Shown here: positions 17,654 to 24,654 of the stretch, in pieces | Layout of the letters: each line of letters opens with the position of its first letter | How positions within the stretch are numbered: position 1 is the stretch's first letter | From: Helicobacter sp. 16-1353 | Lineage (GTDB): Bacteria; Campylobacterota; Campylobacteria; Campylobacterales; Helicobacteraceae | Assembly: GCF_003288815.1 (NCBI RefSeq) | Contig: NZ_NHYM01000004.1 | Location: 1-64,000 of the forward strand | Direction: 5' to 3' | DNA: 64,000 nt | Notes under the pieces: model-generated | Databases searched by the model: none | What the model saw: the letters and a program-made list of their open reading frames with translations, nothing else | Told to the model about the DNA's origin: nothing | Translations under genes and position numbers: made by a program

Positions 17654-19003
17654 GTGATAGAATTTTCAACATCTGTCATTATTTTAAGTGCTGGATTCGG
17701 CACTAGAATGAAATCTAAAATCCCAAAAGTTTTGCATAAGATTTGCGGGAAAGAAATGTTAGCTTGTATTATCGATGAAGTTAGTAAAATTAGCGATGAT
17801 ATTCACATAATCCTATATAACGAAGCAGAGTTAATCAAGCAGATTCTAAATGATAAATACCCAAATAACAATTTTCACTTTCACCTACAAAATCATCAAT
17901 CATATCCCGGAACTGCTGGGGCTTTGATGAAAGGATATGGCGAGAATCCAAAAGATTTAATCGATATAAAATACCATAAAACATTAATTTTAAGCGGTGA
18001 TATGCCACTTGTAGAATCTGCAACATTGCAAGATTTTATTAATAGTGATTTTGATATTACACTTGGAATATTAGAGCTGGAAAATGCAAGTGGATATGGT
18101 CGAGTAGTCCTAAATGATGATAAGGTCATAGAAATAATCGAAGAAAAAGACGCATCTTTAGAGATACAACAAATACGATTTGCGAACGGCGGAATCTACT
18201 GCATTAAAAAGGATATTTTGTCTAAATATCTCCCAATCCTAGAATCTAATAATAAACAAAATGAATTTTATCTAACAGATATAATAAGCTTAGCTAGAAA
18301 TGATAATTGCGATATTTTGGGTATAAAAGCTAAGGAAGAGATATTTATCGGTGTTAATTCTAAGATTGATTTAGCTAGAGCGGAGAATCTTATGCTAGAT
18401 AAGATTCGATTAAGAGCAATGAAAAATGGCGTAACTTTAAGGATTCCACAAAGTATTTATATTGAATGCGATGTGGAGTTTATAGGAGAATGCGAGGTTG
18501 AGAGTAACTCCGTGTTAAAAGGTAACACTAAAATCATAAATAGCATAATCCACTCAAACACCATAATCGAAAATAGTATAATAGAAAATAGCACAATTGG
18601 ACCATTTGCTAGAATCCGCCCTAAATCAACTATTTTAGATTCTCATATCGGTAATTTTGTAGAGATAAAAGCATCAAATCTAAATGGCGTAAAAGCGGGG
18701 CATTTAAGCTATATTGGCGATAGTGAGATTGATAGCGGGACAAATATCGGTGCAGGGGTGATTACCTGTAATTATGATGGAGTAAAAAAGCATAAAACGA
18801 TAATCGGTAAAAATGTATTTGTAGGAAGTGATTGTCAGCTAATCGCCCCGCTAACGATTGGCTCAAATGTGCTAATTGCTGCAGGAAGCAGTGTCTCTCG
18901 CAATGCAAAAGATGGCGATTTGGTGATTTCACGAGCAAAGCAAGAAAATAAAAGCGGATTTTATTATAAGTTTTTTAATTCAAATACAAAGGAGAAAAAA
19001 TGA
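17654..19003 (+). CDS. glmU: Bifunctional GlcNAc-1-P uridyltransferase / GlcN-1-P acetyltransferase GlmU
   Basis: The 449-residue enzyme supplies UDP-GlcNAc for peptidoglycan and lipid A. The N-terminal nucleotidyltransferase domain shows LSAGFGTRMKSKIPKVLHK (normally LAAGxGTRM), then SGDMPLV; the C-terminal half is a left-handed beta-helix with hexapeptide repeats, including IGAGVITCNYDGVKKHKT and a terminal GSSVSRN. Translation starts at GTG 12 bp after an AAGGA. It overlaps thiS by 4 bp. Confidence 0.96.
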   Translation: MIEFSTSVIILSAGFGTRMKSKIPKVLHKICGKEMLACIIDEVSKISDDIHIILYNEAELIKQILNDKYPNNNFHFHLQNHQSYPGTAGALMKGYGENPKDLIDIKYHKTLILSGDMPLVESATLQDFINSDFDITLGILELENASGYGRVVLNDDKVIEIIEEKDASLEIQQIRFANGGIYCIKKDILSKYLPILESNNKQNEFYLTDIISLARNDNCDILGIKAKEEIFIGVNSKIDLARAENLMLDKIRLRAMKNGVTLRIPQSIYIECDVEFIGECEVESNSVLKGNTKIINSIIHSNTIIENSIIENSTIGPFARIRPKSTILDSHIGNFVEIKASNLNGVKAGHLSYIGDSEIDSGTNIGAGVITCNYDGVKKHKTIIGKNVFVGSDCQLIAPLTIGSNVLIAAGSSVSRNAKDGDLVISRAKQENKSGFYYKFFNSNTKEKK

Positions 19004-19200
19004 CTTTATTTATCAATGGAACATCTATGAATTTTGATACTCAAAAAAACATACAAGAGATTTTAGAAGCCCTAGATATAGAATCTAAGATTATTGCAAT
19101 TGCATTAAATAGTAATTTGGTTAAAAGAGAAGATTATAAAAGCACATTTCCAAATAATGGCGATAGAATCGAGTTTTTGCAATTTATGGGTGGCGGGTGA
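19000..19200 (+). CDS. thiS: Sulfur carrier protein ThiS
   Basis: The 66-residue ubiquitin-like protein ends GGG after FLQFMG; the C-terminal Gly-Gly is thiocarboxylated to donate sulfur for the thiazole ring of thiamine. Size and fold pattern (MTLFINGTSMNF start) match ThiS. It overlaps the glmU stop by 4 bp, so expression is coupled. MoaD is the main alternative but is usually longer. Confidence 0.88.
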   Translation: MTLFINGTSMNFDTQKNIQEILEALDIESKIIAIALNSNLVKREDYKSTFPNNGDRIEFLQFMGGG

Positions 19201-19281
19201 AACTTATTTTAATACTTGAATCTTCTATGTGCTATCTTAAATTTTAAAAAATATTGCAAATCTTTATAAGGAGTATTAAAA

Positions 19282-20847
19282 ATGAAAAAAATAAATTTAT
19301 TGGCGATTGGAATCCCACTTATAGCAAGTGTGTGTTTCGCCAATGATATATCAATAAAAACTAGTGAATTAAAAAAAATTGGGGTTGTAGATAAGCATTA
19401 TCAATCCTATAATATAGAAATGGTAGAGCTTACCGGCGGATATTTTTGGAAACCTTATGGAGATAAGAATACAAAAGATAACACAACCCAAAAGGGGATT
19501 CCAGCTGGAATGAATCCGGATATTTATGAATATCTCCCACCGATAGATTTAACCAACAAAAAGCTTATAATGTTAGCAAAAGCATTATCACCTGCCTACA
19601 TTAGAGTTAGCGGAACTTGGGCTAATACAACATATTTTTCTCCAGATAGCAAAGTAAAAGCACCACCATCAGGATTTAATAATGTCCTTACAGGTGAGCA
19701 GTGGCTATCACTTATCAATTTTTCAAAATCAGTGGATTCTCCCATAATCACTTCATTTGCAACTAGTGATGGAACGCGTGATAAAAATAAAATATGGAAT
19801 AGCAAACAAGCCAAAATATTCCTTGATTTCACTAAAAAACACGGCGGAAATATTGTGGCTGCTGAATTTATGAATGAGCCGACATTAGCTGAAATGGGAG
19901 GGGCATTTAAGGGATATTCGGCAAAAGATTATGCTAATGATTTTGATGTTTTTTATTCATTTATGCGAAAAAATGCACCCGAAATTAAGATTCTAGGGAC
20001 TGGCTCTGTGGGTGAAAATGTAGGAAAATGGCATATTTTCTACGGCAATAATGAATTCATAAGCACACCTGATATGATGAAAAATATCGGTGCAAATAAA
20101 TTTGATGCATTTTCTTATCATCACTATGGTGCAGTATCTCAACGATGCTATATGAAAGGGCAGGAATACGCACAAACTAGCATTAAAGAAGCATTAAGCA
20201 ATCAATGGCTAAGTAGGACTGATGATTCTTTTAATTTTTATAAAAAATTACGAGATGAATATCTAAAGGGAAAAGAAATTTGGGTTACAGAAACGGGTGA
20301 AACTGCCTGTGGTGGGAATCCTTGGGCTGGAACATTTCTCGATACATTTAGATATATTGACCAACTTGGTCGTTTAGCCAAAGAGGGTGTTTCAGTTGTA
20401 ACACATAATACCCTAGCAGTTAGCGACTATAGCCTATTAGATGAAAAAACATATGACCCTAAGCCTAACTATTGGGCTGCTTTACTATGGAGTAGATTAA
20501 TGGGAACTACTATCTTAGATATTTCTTCTACTAATCCAAATCTACATCTATATGCACAATGTATGAAAAATAATATGGGAGGAGTTTCCATCATAGCACT
20601 AAATATTGATAGCAAAGAGGCATTTTCTATATCTACAGATAAGCCCCTAGAAACATATACTTTAAGTGCTGATGGGGATATTAACACATCATCATCAGTG
20701 CTATTAAATAATACAAAATTGCAACTATCTAATGATAAACTACCAAAATTATCCCCTATAAAAAATAACGATTCTAAGCTAACCATTCCGCCACAATCAA
20801 TAGTATTTATCACTATTAAAGATGCACGAAATCCACATTGTAAATAA
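19282..20847 (+). CDS. Secreted heparanase-like GH79 family glycoside hydrolase
   Basis: The 521-residue protein has a signal peptide (cleavage near CFA-ND at residue 20). The acid/base Glu199 lies in FMNEP, the nucleophile Glu337 in EIWVTETGETACGG, and SYHHYG lies between them at about 278-283, the order and spacing of clan-A GH79 enzymes. The segment after the nucleophile, through LDEKTYDPKPNYWAALLW to LMGTTIL, closely parallels the mammalian heparanase C-terminal part of the barrel. GH79 enzymes cleave beta-glucuronides in heparan sulfate or related glycans. The predicted product is periplasmic or extracellular. It is flanked by thiS and a small lipoprotein gene, with no other sugar genes, so acquisition by transfer is plausible. 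Exact substrate is unknown. Confidence 0.8.
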   Translation: MKKINLLAIGIPLIASVCFANDISIKTSELKKIGVVDKHYQSYNIEMVELTGGYFWKPYGDKNTKDNTTQKGIPAGMNPDIYEYLPPIDLTNKKLIMLAKALSPAYIRVSGTWANTTYFSPDSKVKAPPSGFNNVLTGEQWLSLINFSKSVDSPIITSFATSDGTRDKNKIWNSKQAKIFLDFTKKHGGNIVAAEFMNEPTLAEMGGAFKGYSAKDYANDFDVFYSFMRKNAPEIKILGTGSVGENVGKWHIFYGNNEFISTPDMMKNIGANKFDAFSYHHYGAVSQRCYMKGQEYAQTSIKEALSNQWLSRTDDSFNFYKKLRDEYLKGKEIWVTETGETACGGNPWAGTFLDTFRYIDQLGRLAKEGVSVVTHNTLAVSDYSLLDEKTYDPKPNYWAALLWSRLMGTTILDISSTNPNLHLYAQCMKNNMGGVSIIALNIDSKEAFSISTDKPLETYTLSADGDINTSSSVLLNNTKLQLSNDKLPKLSPIKNNDSKLTIPPQSIVFITIKDARNPHCK

Positions 20848-20851
20848 TTAT

Positions 20852-20876
20852 AAGCTATAGATAATATCTATAGCTT
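20852..20876 (+). terminator. Hairpin terminator after the GH79 gene
   Basis: An 11-bp perfect stem (20852-20862 with 20866-20876, loop AAT) follows the GH79 stop by 4 bp and is trailed by TATACC. The U-run is weak, so efficiency is uncertain. Confidence 0.55.
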
Positions 20877-21067
20877 TATACCAATAACTACCATTAAAAG
20901 ATATAAAAACTTCAATAAAATCTCCTAAAAAGATTCCAAAAAATAATAATGATTTCATTCAATAATAGAATCTACAAAATCAAAGAATAAAGAGAATCTT
21001 TTGCTATTTCATAGTGCATAAATCACTCAAAATCAACTTATAAAACAATCTTTAAGCTTGGTTTTAT

Positions 21068-21082
21068 GGGGGGGGGTATAAT
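21068..21082 (+). promoter_or_regulatory. G9 homopolymer abutting a TATAAT -10 element
   Basis: Nine G residues (21068-21076) are directly followed by TATAAT (21077-21082), 38 bp before the lipoprotein ATG. The tract occupies the spacer between the -10 and any -35 (TTGGTT at 21058-21063 would be 13 bp away, TTTAAG at 21051 would be 20). Slippage would change that spacing, a known way of varying transcription in steps. Function is inferred. Confidence 0.6.
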
Positions 21083-21119
21083 TAAGCGTTTAATTAAAAA
21101 TTAAAAGAAAGGAAACAAA

Positions 21120-21467
21120 ATGAAAGGTATTTTATTGGCTATATTTGGTGTTTTTTTGGTTGGGTGCTCTACGAATCTAGCGAATTATTCTATAGTATCA
21201 ACAGGAAATGTGCCAATACCGACGGAAAAACACGAGAATTATGTAGAGGGAGAGAGTTGCTTATTCTACTTTCTTGGTATTCCATTTGGTAACTCGGCAA
21301 ATAGGCATAGCGCGGCAACAGCAGACGCGCTCGAAGAAGCCTCAAAAGATGGATTTCCAGCAGAGGGTTTAACAAATGTAACTGTATGGGAAAGTGCTTG
21401 GTCGATTATACTTTTTGGCGGAGACTGCGTTAAAGTGCGAGGTGAGCCATTCCAATTTGAAAGATAA
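21120..21467 (+). CDS. Small lipoprotein, TRL-like family
   Basis: The 115-residue product has a lipoprotein signal (lipobox FLVGC, Cys16). The mature part contains GESCLFYFLGIPFGN, then HSAATADALEEASKDGF, and a C-terminal strand with FGGDCVKVRGE; this resembles the TRL-like family of short bacterial lipoproteins, whose role is unknown. A good ribosome-binding site (AAAGGAAAC) precedes the ATG. Two Cys residues in the mature part may form a disulfide. Expression may be phase-variable because of the G9 tract in its promoter. Confidence 0.7.
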   Translation: MKGILLAIFGVFLVGCSTNLANYSIVSTGNVPIPTEKHENYVEGESCLFYFLGIPFGNSANRHSAATADALEEASKDGFPAEGLTNVTVWESAWSIILFGGDCVKVRGEPFQFER

Positions 21468-21501
21468 AATTTCAAACAAATCTTACTATATAAATTTAAT
21501 A

Positions 21502-21532
21502 TAGAATCTCTCATTATAAATGGGAGATTCTA
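21502..21532 (+). terminator. Hairpin downstream of the lipoprotein gene
   Basis: A 13-bp stem (21502-21514 with 21520-21532, one G-T wobble, loop TATAA) follows the lipoprotein stop by about 35 bp. No U-run follows, so it may instead be an mRNA stabiliser. Confidence 0.5.
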
Positions 21533-21822
21533 CCCACAAACTATCTAATATCAATCAACAAAATCATATCTATCTATGTCTAATAACTACGGCTTATTAA
21601 TGGGTATTAGGGGTAAGGGTAGCTATATGGGTGAAAAATGGGGAAAGCATTAATGACTAATATCGAACACGGAATGTTAAACTCTGCTACATGAGTGTAA
21701 AATGGAGGGATATTTTTTGGGAAAGAGATAGGGGATAATATGGGGTATTTGTAGAATAATAAGTAACTAATTTATATAATTAATTTCAAATGATATTCCG
21801 CTCCGTTTGTTTTATCCATCTT
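21533..21822. other. Non-coding stretch before the CRISPR array
   Basis: No credible ORF is seen. The 150 bp nearest the array are AT-rich with short G-runs (for example around 21600-21740) and could act as a leader, but no sequence matching the tracrRNA or a repeat was found here. Confidence 0.4.
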
Positions 21823-22841
21823 ATTTTAAGAGCCCCCTAAGCGTCTAATCTGTATAATTAAAAGGTTTAAATGGCGGCGAAGGAAAGTGTTTTAAGAGCC
21901 CCCTAAGCGTCTAATCTGTATAATTCAAGCGTAATCCTGTAATATTCGTCATCGTTTTAAGAGCCCCCTAAGCGTCTAATCTGTATAATTCAATTCATCC
22001 GTTAATTGTAACATCTTAGTTTTAAGAGCCCCCTAAGCGTCTAATCTGTATAATTGTTAAGATTAATGTTAACGGATTTAAGGTGTTTTAAGAGCCCCCT
22101 AAGCGTCTAATCTGTATAATTTTGGTAAATCGCTATTTGGCATAACAACTGTTTTAAGAGCCCCCTAAGCGTCTAATCTGTATAATTTTAATTATTTGAA
22201 TTTCGCAAATTTGATGTTTTAAGAGCCCCCTAAGCGTCTAATCTGTATAATCTTATAGACAAACATCTTGTAGTTTTCTATGTTTTAAGAGCCCCCTAAG
22301 CGTCTAATCTGTATAATAGCGTTATTGAAATTGATAGAATAATAAGCGTTTTAAGAGCCCCCTAAGCGTCTAATCTGTATAATTCTTTGTATATAATCAA
22401 TTTCGATGAAATGTTTTAAGAGCCCCCTAAGCGTCTAATCTGTATAATATCGTCCATTTACTTATATCGACTGAACTAGTTTTAAGAGCCCCCTAAGCGT
22501 CTAATCTGTATAATAAATGACTTAATAATTAGTTATACTGGCGAGTTTTAAGAGCCCCCTAAGCGTCTAATCTGTATAATTATTATCTCTATCGTTTTAT
22601 TGTTTCTTAGGTTTTAAGAGCCCCCTAAGCGTCTAATCTGTATAATTTACTTACACTAGGCAAAAGTGAGCTATCGTTTTAAGAGCCCCCTAAGCGTCTA
22701 ATCTGTATAATTCTTTTTCATCATTGACAAATTTAAAATTGTTTTAAGAGCCCCCTAAGCGTCTAATCTGTATAATTGATTCTATGAAATACTTTGGCGG
22801 ATTCTGTTTTAAGAGCCCCCTAAGCGTCTAATCTGTATAAT
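21823..22841 (+). CRISPR. Type II-C CRISPR array, 16 repeats and 15 spacers
   Basis: Sixteen 36-nt repeats begin at 21823, 21889, 21954, 22019, 22085, 22151, 22216, 22282, 22348, 22413, 22479, 22545, 22611, 22676, 22741 and 22806. They start GTTTTAAGAGCCCCC and end CTGTATAAT. All are identical except the first, which has A for the initial G. The 15 spacers are 29 or 30 nt and all different. Orientation on the plus strand follows from the anti-repeat in the tracrRNA and from the repeat's TATAAT end, which can act as a -10 for each crRNA as described for Neisseria and Campylobacter II-C arrays. The array faces the cas genes. Confidence 0.98.
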
Positions 22842-22915
22842 AGAATCTTAACGGGTAGCGTTAAGCTGGGAAATATTAAGATTTTTCATTGCTTAATATA
22901 ACTTTAAAATACATA

Positions 22916-22924
22916 TGCTACAAT
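22916..22924 (+). promoter_or_regulatory. Extended -10 promoter of the tracrRNA
   Basis: TGCTACAAT fits the extended -10 consensus TGnTAnAAT. A start about seven bases downstream, near 22931, would place the first transcribed bases just before the anti-repeat at 22934. Confidence 0.65.
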
Positions 22925-22930
22925 TACAAA

Positions 22931-23022
22931 ATACAAATTAGAGGCTTAGGGATTGCTTTTAAAATAACTCTTTTAATTAAGAGGACATCACTTGTATTTT
23001 AAACCTAGTTTTAAAATACAAG
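22931..23022 (+). ncRNA. tracrRNA
   Basis: Positions 22934-22965 form an anti-repeat that pairs with most of the CRISPR repeat: GCTTTTAAAAT pairs with the repeat's first 11 bases (two G-U), a bulge follows, then GGCTTAGGG and ATTAGA pair with its middle with one mismatch. Two hairpins follow: 22968-22983 (5-bp stem, arms CTCTT and AAGAG) and 22991-23022 (13-bp perfect stem, loop CCTAGT). This is the expected anti-repeat plus tail layout of a Cas9 guide partner. The 3' end is uncertain because no U-run follows the last hairpin. Confidence 0.85.
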
Positions 23023-23092
23023 CCAAACTATAAAGCTACTTTAAAATAGAATCTTAATCAGCACAAACCACAAAAATATTAATCTATCTAAA

Positions 23093-23404
23093 TTAAAACT
23101 CAAATAGCAGTTGCTCTCCCGTGATTTTCTCGCTCTTACTTTTTGGCTCACCGATTAGGATATCCATATTTTCGTATTGCTTTTCAGTTATCGTTAGCAT
23201 TCGCACGCTTCCTTTTGGTGGTAGGTGGGCTTTGACCTTGTTCGCCACGCTTTGCTGTCGCTCATTTCCTCGCACTACACGCACATACACGGAGTATTGA
23301 ATCATAAAAAATCCCAGATTCTGTAGCTCCTTGCGGAATCTTGCAGCTTTTTTTCGCTCCGCCTTTGTATTCGTCGGCAAGTCAAACATCACTAGGATTC
23401 TCAT
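23093..23404 (-). CDS. cas2: CRISPR-associated endonuclease Cas2
   Basis: Starting at MRILVMFDLPTNTKAERKKA, the 103-residue protein has the Cas2 ferredoxin-like fold with the conserved Asp in FDLP and the segment FMIQYSVYVRVVRG. Cas2 is the structural core of the Cas1-Cas2 spacer integrase. A Met 6 codons upstream (23422) is an alternative start; the chosen one has GAAG five bases ahead. It is the last gene of cas9-cas1-cas2 and converges on the tracrRNA. Confidence 0.95.
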   Translation of the reverse strand: MRILVMFDLPTNTKAERKKAARFRKELQNLGFFMIQYSVYVRVVRGNERQQSVANKVKAHLPPKGSVRMLTITEKQYENMDILIGEPKSKSEKITGEQLLFEF

Positions 23405-23458
23405 AAATACTTCGCAATTCATTCTAAAATCTTTGTAGAATCTGCCATTTTTAGCCCC

Positions 23459-24550
23459 CTAATCGCAAAATCGCGTATCTAAAAGCGGCAGTTTGAGAGC
23501 AGAATCCTTACCCAAAACTATCCGCAAATACTGCGAAATCACCTCATCAATGCCCTTATCAAATAGATACATTTTCCCATTTAGCGGAATTTCTTTTTTA
23601 AAGATTCCAAGCAAATAGAGCTTATCCTCTTTATTAAGCTCATTTGGGCTACAAAGCAAATCGCTAATGCTTTTTCTCGGGGCGATAGTCCCCGAAGCTT
23701 TAGGGGTTTCGAAAGGGCAACGCCCTTCGTCGCAAGGAGGGGCTTTGCTCCTCCGCGAAGTAAATTCAATGTATTTATAAGCATAAATATCCACAAAACC
23801 ACGAAAAACCTCCAAGAAATCATCTGCCAAATTAAAGGCATTCAAGCTACTATCGTGGAAAATCCCAAAGCTAGGCAATAGCCCCTTGGCACAAATACTT
23901 CGGGCAATTTTAGCGCGGATTATGGCATAGCCGTAGTTTAACATCGCATTTATGATGTTTTCCTCTCTCCTCTTAAAGTCGCTTTTGCTCCGCTTAAAAT
24001 CCTCGCTAAATAGGGAGCTAAAGTAGATTCTAGCAGCCAAAGCCTCCAAGTTTGAGCTGTCGTTTAATAGCACCTTTTTTGCCATTTTCCGCAAAACCTC
24101 GCTATTTTCCTTCCCCAAAATCTCTAAAACGGCGGCTTGATTTGCGATTTTTACTTTTATGATTTCTTGCCAAAGGGTGGCTTTTGTCTTTGAATTTAGC
24201 TTGATTTGCGTTCTTAAATGAAGTGAAGTTTTGGAGTGATTTAAAAGAGAGAGCAGAATCCCGCTTGGGAGATGTTTATCATCGCAAACAATTAAAACGA
24301 TATTTTTTTGAGCCAAAAAGTCAAGCAAAGTGTGGGTAAAAATGCACATAGGATTATCAACGATAATGCTAGAGATATTATCTAATGGGATAAAAACCTC
24401 ATCGCTTGGGGCTTTAGCGTTTTTAGAATCTTGGGAATCTAGCGAATCTAAAGATTCCGCTTCGCTGGATTCTAAGCTTTTAATATTAAGATTCTTGGAC
24501 TTTATGCTTAGCTTGGCGGGATTTGAGATAAATATATTTAGCTCACCCAT
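23459..24550 (-). CDS. cas1: CRISPR-associated integrase Cas1 (type II-C) with two insertions
   Basis: Cas1 catalyses insertion of new spacers. The metal-binding residues are readable: Glu169 in LEALAARIYF, His232 in GIFHDSSLNAF and Glu247 in NLADDFLEVFR, with the 15-residue His-Glu spacing known for type II Cas1. The 363-residue protein is longer than the usual roughly 300. One extra segment is a Ser/Asp/Glu tract at about residues 25-50 between the first beta strands. The second is about 30 residues (264-293, TSRRSKAPPCDEGRCPFE onward) encoded by a palindromic DNA element in the C-terminal helical domain. Both are in-frame and leave the active-site residues intact, so activity is plausible. 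Confidence 0.94.
   Translation of the reverse strand: MGELNIFISNPAKLSIKSKNLNIKSLESSEAESLDSLDSQDSKNAKAPSDEVFIPLDNISSIIVDNPMCIFTHTLLDFLAQKNIVLIVCDDKHLPSGILLSLLNHSKTSLHLRTQIKLNSKTKATLWQEIIKVKIANQAAVLEILGKENSEVLRKMAKKVLLNDSSNLEALAARIYFSSLFSEDFKRSKSDFKRREENIINAMLNYGYAIIRAKIARSICAKGLLPSFGIFHDSSLNAFNLADDFLEVFRGFVDIYAYKYIEFTSRRSKAPPCDEGRCPFETPKASGTIAPRKSISDLLCSPNELNKEDKLYLLGIFKKEIPLNGKMYLFDKGIDEVISQYLRIVLGKDSALKLPLLDTRFCD
23672..23761 (-). repeat. Palindromic element copy 1, inside cas1
   Basis: On the plus strand this about 90-bp unit carries an outer hairpin (GGGGCGATAGTCCCC), an invariant core (23693-23738) with the hairpin AAGGGCAACGCCCTT, and an 8-bp hairpin with arms 23736-23743 and 23747-23754. 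The core is identical over 46 bp, in inverted orientation, to 38348-38393. It is read in-frame as part of cas1. Confidence 0.85.
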
Positions 24551-24654
24551 TTCGCCCCCATTTTTGGAATCTAAACTTATCGATTTATCGCCTCTAAGCG
24601 TGGAATCTAAAGTTTATGTAATTAAATCGGCTTAAATGGGCTTTAAAGAAACAT

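Noticed and set aside
21851-21858. Repeat end TGTATAAT as a true extended -10
   Set aside because: The TG directly abuts TATAAT without the required intervening base; only the plain -10 is claimed.
21990-22084. Shared 9-mer (ATCCGTTAA, inverted) between neighbouring spacers 3 and 4
   Set aside because: Too short to claim a common target in AT-rich sequence.
22991-23022. The 13-bp stem as a classic rho-independent terminator
   Set aside because: No U-run follows; it is better treated as the tracrRNA tail with an unmapped end.
23581-23841. ORF within cas1 in another frame spanning the palindromic element
   Set aside because: It is a shadow of cas1; the cas1 frame retains family motifs on both sides.
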